A DNA stretch of 10,000 bases from Anaerolinea sp. (GTDB lineage Bacteria; Chloroflexota; Anaerolineae; Anaerolineales; Anaerolineaceae). The notes beneath the pieces were generated by a model. The model did no database searches, was not told the DNA's origin, and saw nothing but the letters and a program-made list of their open reading frames with translations. Of this stretch, positions 1 through 6,044 are shown one piece after another (position 1 is the first letter of the stretch; every line of letters begins with the position of its first letter). The DNA lies in NCBI GenBank assembly GCA_020216845.1, contig JAIWNK010000106.1, positions 1 to 10,000 on the forward strand. The letters are read 5' to 3'. The position numbers and the translations under genes are program-made.

Positions 1-105
1 GAAGAAGTGAAGCTTTGCTACGTCAACGGACGTTACCAGGAAGCAGATTACGCCCTGAACGAGGGCGACGAAGTTGGCATCTTTCCACCCATTGGAGGAG
101 GGTAA
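1..105 (+). CDS. MoaD/ThiS-family sulfur carrier protein, C-terminal fragment
   Basis: Only the last 34 residues lie in the window, read in frame 1 and ending with TAA at 103-105; the start is off the left edge. The fragment contains VNGR, then a GDEVGIFPP segment and a final IGGG. This is the C-terminus of the ubiquitin-like beta-grasp carriers MoaD and ThiS, whose terminal Gly-Gly is adenylated and turned into a thiocarboxylate that donates sulfur for molybdopterin or thiazole synthesis. FPPxxGG points to MoaD rather than ThiS. The window does not show whether it serves molybdopterin synthase or an accessory role near a tungsten or molybdenum enzyme. The last three glycine codons also form the ribosome binding site of the next gene, so the two are probably translated from one message. 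Confidence 0.85.
   Translation, partial: EEVKLCYVNGRYQEADYALNEGDEVGIFPPIGGG
94..102 (+). promoter_or_regulatory. Shine-Dalgarno GGAGGAGGG built from glycine codons of the upstream gene
   Basis: GGAGGAGGG ends 7 nt before the ATG at 110. It decides the start of the second MoaD-like gene and rejects a longer reading from 74. The same nine bases are the three C-terminal glycine codons of the upstream sulfur carrier. Confidence 0.75.
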
Positions 106-109
106 CCTC

Positions 110-490
110 ATGCACATTGAATTATGGCTCTATGGTTCACTCAGCACCTATGCCAACCAAAACAAACAAGCCGGCTTTGGCTTGTTGAAAGTTGAGCTCC
201 CCGAAAATGCCACATTGGCTGATCTGCTCAAGTCTCAAAACATCCCTACAGCCGAACGCGGCATCACGTTCATCAACGGCAACCTCAGCGCCCTGCCCGG
301 TTTTCAACCCGACCTACAACACCCCCTGCAAGACAATGATCGAGTTGCCTTGTTTGACCTGCGCAGCATGTGGCCATTTCAATATCGCAACGGCGCTGCA
401 ATGATTGAAGAAATGCGCCAGGCAATTTCAGACGATCCCAATCAGCTGCTCCACCATCAATTCGAGGAAGGCACAGAAGGCCAAGATTGA
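110..490 (+). CDS. MoaD/ThiS-like beta-grasp protein lacking the terminal Gly-Gly
   Basis: A 126-residue protein. An in-frame ATG at 74 would give 12 extra residues overlapping the previous gene, but the strong Shine-Dalgarno at 94-102 favours ATG 110. The N-terminal 90 or so residues follow the MoaD pattern: a first strand (IELWLYGSL), a strand and helix (VELPENATLADLLK), an ING segment, and a GDEV-like segment here reading NDRVALFDL. Where a carrier would end in FPPxxGG, this protein continues with RSMWPFQYRNGAAM and an acidic tail, so it cannot form a C-terminal glycine thiocarboxylate. Proteins of this type are, from memory, found with MoaD and aldehyde ferredoxin oxidoreductase genes; that neighbour would lie to the left and is not visible. 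The role is unknown; a binding or chaperone function in cofactor handling is an inference. Its last 34 bp overlap the converging transporter gene. Confidence 0.7.
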   Translation: MHIELWLYGSLSTYANQNKQAGFGLLKVELPENATLADLLKSQNIPTAERGITFINGNLSALPGFQPDLQHPLQDNDRVALFDLRSMWPFQYRNGAAMIEEMRQAISDDPNQLLHHQFEEGTEGQD

Positions 491-1728
491 TTTTTAGACT
501 GACGCACCGGCTTGGGTAGCTTCATAAAAACTGCCACAGCCAACGCACACACAATCAGTGCCAGTCCATTGGCATAAAACGGAGCAGCCTGACTAACGTG
601 TTCATATAACCACGCCCCGCCCAACGGGCCAATGGCCGCGCCCAAATCTGCCGCCATGATATACAACCCATACGCGCGCCCACGTTGATCGTTGCCCGTC
701 AAATCCGCCACCAACGCCTGCTCTGCCGGGTCACCCGCCGCGTAACAAACCTCCTGCAAGCCCCACACGATCGCCAACCCCAACAGGCTGCTCGTCCATG
801 GGATCAGAAAAGAGGTAATAGCAGCCATCACCAGGCCTACCATCATCAGCAACTTGCGCCCAATTCGATCCGCCATCCGGCCCACGTGCGCTGGCAAAAA
901 CGCCCACACCAACGCCGCCGGCAAGAACGCCAAAGAAATCATATCCAGCCCAACCTGCAAGCGGTCTTGTAAAAACACAATCAGAATCGGCGAGACCATT
1001 GCCCAAGCCGCCCCTGTGATCAACGTGACCAATAACAACAAAACCCACGGCAACGACCACGGAATAGACTTGGCTCGCCCTGACGGATTGAACGACATGG
1101 TTTCGGGCACACGTCGCCAGGCATAAACCCCTGCATACAAGCTCGCCAATGTATACAACCCAAACACCAGCTCCCAGCCTCCCCAACCCGCACCTTGATT
1201 GATCACCAAACGTGGATTCAGCAAGGTAAAACCAATCATGGCACCGAGAATAGAACCGCGCGTGCTAATTTGTGTCAACCAGCCAAACGAATAGCCACGC
1301 TGCCCCTCACCCGCCTTATCGGCAATCATGGCACTCACCGAAATCCACACCAATGAAGAAGCCGCCCCTTGCAAAGCACGCGCCGCCAACACCAACCAAA
1401 CTTGCTGGGCAAACACAAACCCTGCCATTGCCAACGCATAGACAAACAAACCTGCCACAAAAAACTTGCGCCGCCCATACCGATCCACTGCCCAGCCAAT
1501 CACCGGACGCAGCAAAACCGTCATAATCGAAAAAGCCGAAAAGAACAACCCAATCTCAACCACATTGGCGCCAATGCCCTTGCCATGTACCGGTAAGATC
1601 AGCCCCAGCATATACAAAGGCATAGAAACCCAAAAAATTGGGAATCGCAGCACCTGTTGAGTAGCCCACCCAACAGGGCGAGTGTTGACTGCATCAGATC
1701 CCTTCATACCGGCCCCAATGGGCCACAA
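457..1728 (-). CDS. Major facilitator superfamily (MFS) transporter
   Basis: A polytopic inner-membrane protein of about 423 residues with a pattern consistent with 12 membrane helices in two halves. The MFS loop 2-3 motif A is clear (GWAVDRYGRRK, residues 78-88) and is repeated between helices 8 and 9 (GRMADRIGRK, 283-292), as expected from internal duplication. The long hydrophilic segment near 205-225 is the central loop. Substrate cannot be read; the style resembles drug or sugar-type efflux MFS proteins. The start is uncertain: a TTG at 1728 has AGGA about 7 nt upstream, while an in-frame ATG at 1707 would remove seven residues but has only a weak GGGG. It lies 48 bp downstream of the HD-domain gene on the same strand with no obvious terminator between them, so they are probably co-transcribed. 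Its 3' end converges on and overlaps the MoaD-like gene. Confidence 0.9.
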   Translation of the reverse strand: MWPIGAGMKGSDAVNTRPVGWATQQVLRFPIFWVSMPLYMLGLILPVHGKGIGANVVEIGLFFSAFSIMTVLLRPVIGWAVDRYGRRKFFVAGLFVYALAMAGFVFAQQVWLVLAARALQGAASSLVWISVSAMIADKAGEGQRGYSFGWLTQISTRGSILGAMIGFTLLNPRLVINQGAGWGGWELVFGLYTLASLYAGVYAWRRVPETMSFNPSGRAKSIPWSLPWVLLLLVTLITGAAWAMVSPILIVFLQDRLQVGLDMISLAFLPAALVWAFLPAHVGRMADRIGRKLLMMVGLVMAAITSFLIPWTSSLLGLAIVWGLQEVCYAAGDPAEQALVADLTGNDQRGRAYGLYIMAADLGAAIGPLGGAWLYEHVSQAAPFYANGLALIVCALAVAVFMKLPKPVRQSKNQSWPSVPSSN

Positions 1729-1776
1729 ACCTCTTTCCTATTCCTTGCTCAAAGAAATAATTGCTCTCTCAACCTT

Positions 1777-3123
1777 TCAATCAAAATCCATCAAAGCATC
1801 GCGACGCGTTGTTGCCATTGCCGCCACAGACCAAATCGTTGTGCGCAACACTTCTGCATTCAAGCTTTTCAAAAAAGCCCGCGCAGTCAACAAACGGTCA
1901 AAAAATTGACGCGCCCTCATCAAACTGACATCAAATTCTTCCTTTGAAAGCGAACGATACCAAAACAACGAAACCGGCGATGGGCCGACATCAAATTCTG
2001 AAGTGCCCCCCCGTCCAGCTTGCAAAAGGCGAATCACCTCTGCAGAACGCCAACCCAACGGCACCAAATCATTATTCATGTCAGGCAGCCAATCTTCAAT
2101 TTGCTGTCCTTCCACCGCCCCCGATTCCCCCGTGAACAATGAAATCGGCGCATCGCCACCGCTAATCTCAGCCAGGCCTTCCAAAACGCCCATCGTCAGC
2201 AGTTTCACACGCAAATATTGTGTTGCAATTTCCAGATTGCGTCGCGCCTGTTCTTCTAATGGGCCATATATCTCTGGCGGCGGAACACCACGATAGGAAT
2301 GAAACACTCGCGCCGGATCAAGCGAGCTCGTAAACATCTCCATTCGTTGTAAAGCCTTGCGATAATCCACCACCGTATAAAGCTCAGGAGAACGCAAAGG
2401 AATGTTGGTCTCGGGCAACAATTTCCACGTATCGCTCAAAAAACTACTAACATCCACCGCTGCAAAACTAGCCACATCCTGATTCGCAAAACCAACCGCC
2501 AGATGCACAATCTGCTCCACACCCTGTTCGCCCAAATCGAGCTGCATTTCCTCATCCAGCCGCAACAAACGCTCCGCCAACAAATCAAACGAAGATTTGC
2601 CATTCACATCGGCGCGAAATGGAATTGAGGCCTCGATACAAGCTGTCAGACGCAACAAATCAGCCGGCGAAACAATCCCCTCCAGTTTTTTGACCATGTA
2701 CAAAGCGCTTAAGAACTCATTCAACCCGCTTGACATCGTACAAATGCGCTGCTTTTCCACCCCAAAAACGCTCATCACCATGTGCAACATCTCATCCACT
2801 TCAGCCAGCTCGCCCATGATGCACAATTCACCGTTCTCTTCCTGCAAATAGGGCCCCAACCCCTCCTCAACTTCCGGATCCAACCCGCGGTCTACCTGAT
2901 AATACACAATATCATGATACATCGCCGCCAACGATTGAATCGGGTTTTGGGCATTCCAAAAGCTCAATACATGTTCAATATTATGAAACTGTCTCGCTTC
3001 CCCATTCATTGCGCGGTGAATCGTAACGCACAAACGTTCAATCTGCAAAGGCGTACATTCTGCCCCTAACGCTTGCAGGGTAGTTTGCATCAGATAAATC
3101 AATTGGTGCAAAATAGATTTCAT
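1777..3123 (-). CDS. HD-domain protein of unknown function (predicted metal-dependent phosphohydrolase N-terminus)
   Basis: A 448-residue soluble protein. The N-terminal third resembles the HD phosphohydrolase fold: FHNIEH near residues 46-51 supplies two histidines, and the hydrophobic helix LAAMYHDIVYY carries His70-Asp71. HD enzymes use such residues to bind one or two metals and hydrolyse phosphate esters, often of nucleotides. Residues from about 125 to 200 are helical (LNEFLSALYMVKKLEG, then LLRLTACIEASIPFR) and may complete the HD helical bundle. I do not recognise the C-terminal half (about 210-448), which has no membrane segments or signal peptide. The substrate is not known, and later HD metal ligands cannot be placed with certainty. 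The start is ATG at 3123, preceded by AAAGGG 5 nt away. It is followed by the MFS gene. Confidence 0.6.
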   Translation of the reverse strand: MKSILHQLIYLMQTTLQALGAECTPLQIERLCVTIHRAMNGEARQFHNIEHVLSFWNAQNPIQSLAAMYHDIVYYQVDRGLDPEVEEGLGPYLQEENGELCIMGELAEVDEMLHMVMSVFGVEKQRICTMSSGLNEFLSALYMVKKLEGIVSPADLLRLTACIEASIPFRADVNGKSSFDLLAERLLRLDEEMQLDLGEQGVEQIVHLAVGFANQDVASFAAVDVSSFLSDTWKLLPETNIPLRSPELYTVVDYRKALQRMEMFTSSLDPARVFHSYRGVPPPEIYGPLEEQARRNLEIATQYLRVKLLTMGVLEGLAEISGGDAPISLFTGESGAVEGQQIEDWLPDMNNDLVPLGWRSAEVIRLLQAGRGGTSEFDVGPSPVSLFWYRSLSKEEFDVSLMRARQFFDRLLTARAFLKSLNAEVLRTTIWSVAAMATTRRDALMDFD

Positions 3124-3139
3124 AAAAGCCCTTTGATTG

Positions 3140-3145
3140 ATTATA
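3140..3145 (-). promoter_or_regulatory. Putative -10 box for the HD-domain gene
   Basis: Read on the - strand, these bases are TATAAT, 16 bp upstream of the ATG at 3123, which would give a leader of about 10 nt just containing AGGG. It sits in the perfect palindrome GATTATAATC. No good -35 lies at 16-18 bp; a TTGACA (3155-3160) is only 9 bp away and does not fit. Confidence 0.4.
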
Positions 3146-3219
3146 ATCCAATCCTGTCAAGAGAGTAACAAAACTGACATCCTTTTTCCAGGAATAGCAC
3201 CTCCCCAATCTCTTTAAGG

Positions 3220-3225
3220 TATAAT
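3220..3225 (+). promoter_or_regulatory. Putative -10 box for the GH1 operon, within a small dyad
   Basis: TATAAT would place the transcription start near 3232, giving a leader of about 24 nt with AGGAG at 3245-3249, 6 nt before ATG 3256. The -35 region (about 3197-3202) is poor. The box lies inside an inverted repeat, GGTAT-aattg-ATACC (3218-3232), which could be an operator. Confidence 0.45.
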
Positions 3226-3255
3226 TGATACCATCTTTACCCTCAGGAGCTTACC

Positions 3256-4587
3256 ATGCCGCAAGCAACTTACCATTTTCCACGTGGATTTCTTTGGGGA
3301 ACCGCAACCGCTGCCCACCAAGTTGAAGGGAACAACACCAACAACAACTGGTATGCCTGGGAAGAACAACCTGGACGCATCAAACATGGACATCGTTCTG
3401 GGCTGGCCTGTGATTGGTGGGGCGGGCGCTGGAAAGAAGATTTGGACCGCGCCGCCGAAACCGGCCAAAATGCACATCGCCTATCCGTTGAGTGGAGTCG
3501 CATTCAACCCGCCCCCGACCGCTGGGATGAAGAAGCTCTAGAGCGCTACCGTCAAATCCTGCGCGGCATTGTCGAGCGCGGCATGACCCCCATGGTCACC
3601 CTCCATCACTTCAGCGATCCACTCTGGTCTATGGAACAAGGCGGGTGGGAAAACGACGAAACACCTGCCCGTTTTGGCAAATTTACCGCCCGCGTGGTTG
3701 AAGCGCTCAAAGAATACAACACCTTGTGGATCACCATCAACGAACCCAATTGTTACTTCTACTTCGGCTACGTAGATGGCGCTTTTCCCCCTGGCAAACA
3801 CGACCTTGGCAGCGCCTACCGTGTCTTACGCAACCTGGTGCGCGGCCATGCCATCGCCTATCGCACCATTCACGACCTGCAAAAAGAAGCTCGTGTTGGG
3901 TTCGCACTCAATTATCGCGCCTTTCGCCCGGCGAGCAACTCCCCCTTGGATAAGTTCATGGCAAATGCCCGTCACCAAATGTGGAATGAAAGCTTCATCA
4001 CGCCTTTGGTCAATGGTCGTCTGCGCTTGTTAGGACGCAGCTCCAGCATCCCCGAAGCAGCCGGCACACAAGACTTTGTCGGCGTCAACTACTACAGCCT
4101 GGATTTGGTGCGCTTCAACGCCCTCAAACCACAAGCCTTCTTTAGCGACAGCTTCTACCCTCCCGAAGCCGAGCAAAGCACAACTGGCTTCCTCGCCAAC
4201 GTTCCCGAAGGCATGTTCCAGGCCCTGCGCTGGGCCAATCACTACCAAAAGCCCATCCTCATTACCGAAAACGGCGTTGAAGATAGCGAAGATCGCCTCC
4301 GCCCGCGCTACCTGGTTGAACACCTGCATCAAACCTGGAAAGCCATCAACTACAACATTCCCATCAAAGGCTATTTTCACTGGTCACTTGTGGATAATTT
4401 TGAATGGGAACGCGGATGGACGCAACGCTTTGGCCTATGGGGGCTCGACATTGAAACACAAGCCCGCCAACGACGCCCCAGCGTAGATCTTTACGCTGCC
4501 ATCTGCCGAGAAAATGCCATTTCATACGAAACCGTGCAACGCTATGCCCCAGCAGCCCTACCAACGCTCTTCCCCGAATCAAAATGA
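3256..4587 (+). CDS. Glycoside hydrolase family 1 beta-glycosidase (beta-glucosidase type)
   Basis: A 443-residue retaining beta-glycosidase, expected to release glucose, or a similar sugar, from the non-reducing end of beta-linked oligosaccharides or glycosides. The family's N-terminal signature is present (FLWGTATAAHQVEG, residues 12-25, with Gln22 and Glu24). The acid/base is Glu163 in TINEPN and the nucleophile is Glu338 in ITENG. Sugar-binding residues include His118 and the NFEW motif (Glu383, Trp384). The length is typical of the family, and the (beta/alpha)8 barrel appears complete. No signal peptide is seen, so the enzyme is probably cytoplasmic and acts on imported sugars. The exact substrate (glucoside, galactoside, fucoside) cannot be read. 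AGGAG 6 nt upstream supports ATG 3256. The stop overlaps the phosphatase start as ATGA. Confidence 0.95.
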   Translation: MPQATYHFPRGFLWGTATAAHQVEGNNTNNNWYAWEEQPGRIKHGHRSGLACDWWGGRWKEDLDRAAETGQNAHRLSVEWSRIQPAPDRWDEEALERYRQILRGIVERGMTPMVTLHHFSDPLWSMEQGGWENDETPARFGKFTARVVEALKEYNTLWITINEPNCYFYFGYVDGAFPPGKHDLGSAYRVLRNLVRGHAIAYRTIHDLQKEARVGFALNYRAFRPASNSPLDKFMANARHQMWNESFITPLVNGRLRLLGRSSSIPEAAGTQDFVGVNYYSLDLVRFNALKPQAFFSDSFYPPEAEQSTTGFLANVPEGMFQALRWANHYQKPILITENGVEDSEDRLRPRYLVEHLHQTWKAINYNIPIKGYFHWSLVDNFEWERGWTQRFGLWGLDIETQARQRRPSVDLYAAICRENAISYETVQRYAPAALPTLFPESK

Positions 4588-5177
4588 TAGAACTTTGGGT
4601 TGTTCGACATGGACAAACAGATTGGAATGTAGAAGGTCGCTACCAAGGCCAAACCGATGTACCGCTCAATGAGGTTGGGCACCAACAGGCACAACAATTA
4701 GCCCAATCTTTGCCCAACCTGGCTTTTGCAGCCCTCTATACCAGCGACCTAAGCCGGGCCCAAATGACCGCGGACATTCTCGGTCAACACCTGGGCTTGC
4801 ACCCCATCCCAGACGTTCGGCTACGCGAAATGAGCCACGGCCAATGGGAAGGTCTGTTGGTGCGCGACAAAGTGCGTCCCAACCCCAACGCGCCACAAAC
4901 ACCGATCGACCCAACCCAACCCAATGCACCCGGCGGCGAAAGCATTTTGCAAGTCGCTCAACGCGCCGCTGACTTCGCCAACCAATTATTGCCGCTCTAC
5001 CCCAATCAGCGCGTCCTCATTGTCACGCATGGCGTCACTGCCGCGGTTTTGAAATGCCACGTCAATGGCTTTCCGCTAGCCAATTTATACCAACACATCC
5101 CCAACAACACAACCTTACTCACTCTGCCTTGGCCTCCCCAAAAATCTCTTGACGAACTTCTGCTTCCAAACGCTTGA
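4584..5177 (+). CDS. Histidine phosphatase family protein (phosphoglycerate mutase-like)
   Basis: A 197-residue protein of the histidine phosphatase clan 1, which transfers phosphate to a catalytic histidine. The catalytic core is complete: Arg8-His9-Gly10 in VVRHGQTDWN, Arg58 in SDLSRAQ, Glu82 in LREMSHGQWEG, and His149 in VTHG. The family covers cofactor-dependent phosphoglycerate mutases, alpha-ribazole phosphatase (CobC), fructose-bisphosphatases and general sugar phosphatases. The small size and the LREMSHGQWEG pattern fit the phosphatase branch rather than true glycolytic mutase, but the substrate cannot be assigned. The ATG lies in the ATGA overlap with the stop of the glycosidase gene, indicating translational coupling. 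Sugar phosphate turnover is a reasonable guess. No signal peptide is seen. The -35 of the next gene's promoter overlaps its last codons. Confidence 0.9.
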   Translation: MIELWVVRHGQTDWNVEGRYQGQTDVPLNEVGHQQAQQLAQSLPNLAFAALYTSDLSRAQMTADILGQHLGLHPIPDVRLREMSHGQWEGLLVRDKVRPNPNAPQTPIDPTQPNAPGGESILQVAQRAADFANQLLPLYPNQRVLIVTHGVTAAVLKCHVNGFPLANLYQHIPNNTTLLTLPWPPQKSLDELLLPNA

Positions 5178-5201
5178 CTTTTAGAATTTTTGTTCTATAA
5201 T
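5174..5201 (+). promoter_or_regulatory. Sigma-70-type promoter for the membrane protein gene
   Basis: TTGACT (5174-5179), a 16-bp spacer and TATAAT (5196-5201) form the best promoter in the window, with a start expected near 5208 and a leader of about 40 nt. The -35 overlaps the phosphatase stop codon. A ribosome site, AAGGAG (5236-5241), lies 6 nt before the ATG. Confidence 0.7.
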
Positions 5202-5247
5202 AACAGCAACCGTTCTAATTGCACGCGTTTCAAAAAAGGAGTTTGTC

Positions 5248-5997
5248 ATGAATCAAACCTTACGCAACCCCATGCAGCCGTTGCTTCGCGGTATACGCCC
5301 TGGCCTGGTTTTTGCTCTCATCATTGTTGCTGCCCTCTTAGCTTTTGAGATATTCAACTACAGCACAACCGATTTTGCCTTGCGCGACCTGCTTGGCGAT
5401 ATCAAATTTGCCGGCTTTCGCTGGGCGACCATCCTTTCCATCGCCTTTTGTGGCATAGATTTTGCCGGAATTGCACGCATCTTCACCCCTCAAACAGGTT
5501 CCAACGAGCCAAAAGAAATCTGGTATTTGTTTGGTGCCTGGCTGCTTGCTGCTTCCATGAATGCCGTTCTCACCTGGTGGGGCGTCTCCATGGCCATTGC
5601 CAATCACAGCGTACAAAGCACATCTGTCGTCAACCCCACCACAATCACCAAAATTGTGCCTGTTTTTGTCGCCCTCATGGTTTGGGTCATCCGCCTGCTG
5701 ATTATTGGTACACTCTCTGTTGCGGGCGACCGCTTCTTCTCCGACCTGCGCAACGACACGCGGACAAACATGACCACACAGCAACCACTTCCTGCGCATA
5801 ACATCGCTCCAACGCTCAACACCCCGCGCCCAAGCCAAGCCATGCCACGTCAAGCAGCTGCTCCGCGGCCCAATGTTCCAAGCCACCCTGCTGCTCGGCC
5901 CTCACTCTCCGACTTGCGCCCCGAGCCTACCTATCACCCGCTCAACGCTGCCCCCATACAGCCCCCGCGCAACAATTCCTCCACTCGCTCCTTCTAA
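5248..5997 (+). CDS. Four-helix membrane protein with proline-rich cytoplasmic-type tail, function unknown
   Basis: I do not recognise this 249-residue protein. Four hydrophobic segments are visible at about residues 19-36, 57-76, 91-114 and 134-160, joined by short loops with charged residues (FRW near 57-59, GSNEPKE near 84-90). After residue 160 the chain becomes hydrophilic and very rich in Pro, Ala, Asn, Gln and Arg, ending without hydrophobic sequence; this tail of about 90 residues is probably disordered. No cleavable signal peptide or enzymatic motif is seen. It has its own promoter, a clear AAGGAG 6 nt upstream of the ATG, and a terminator starting 5 bp after the stop, so it appears monocistronic. 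A scaffold or anchoring role for the tail is only a possibility. Codon and base use match its neighbours. Confidence 0.75.
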   Translation: MNQTLRNPMQPLLRGIRPGLVFALIIVAALLAFEIFNYSTTDFALRDLLGDIKFAGFRWATILSIAFCGIDFAGIARIFTPQTGSNEPKEIWYLFGAWLLAASMNAVLTWWGVSMAIANHSVQSTSVVNPTTITKIVPVFVALMVWVIRLLIIGTLSVAGDRFFSDLRNDTRTNMTTQQPLPAHNIAPTLNTPRPSQAMPRQAAAPRPNVPSHPAARPSLSDLRPEPTYHPLNAAPIQPPRNNSSTRSF

Positions 5998-6002
5998 TTG
6001 CC

Positions 6003-6044
6003 GCCCCTTTCCAGTATCCCTGAACCTGGAAAGGGGCTTTCTTT
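6003..6044 (+). terminator. Strong intrinsic terminator
   Basis: A perfect 12-bp stem, GCCCCTTTCCAG (6003-6014) pairing with CTGGAAAGGGGC (6026-6037), encloses an 11-nt loop and is followed by TTTCTTT. It begins 5 bp after the membrane protein stop. The converging kinase gene ends at 6045, 7 bp from the stem, but the - strand side has no T-run, so it terminates best on the + strand and only possibly both ways. Confidence 0.9.

Noticed and set aside
3140..3160. TTGACA/TATAAT pair on the - strand upstream of the HD gene
   Set aside because: The two hexamers are only 9 bp apart, too close for a standard promoter, so only the TATAAT was kept as a weak call.
5181..5218. TTAGAA (5181-5186) and TTCTAA (5213-5218) inverted pair around the membrane protein promoter
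   Set aside because: Six-base A/T-rich arms 26 bp apart are likely chance in such a region.
5338..5886. 182-codon frame on the - strand opposite the membrane protein
   Set aside because: No recognisable domain, and the + strand gene has a promoter, ribosome site and terminator.
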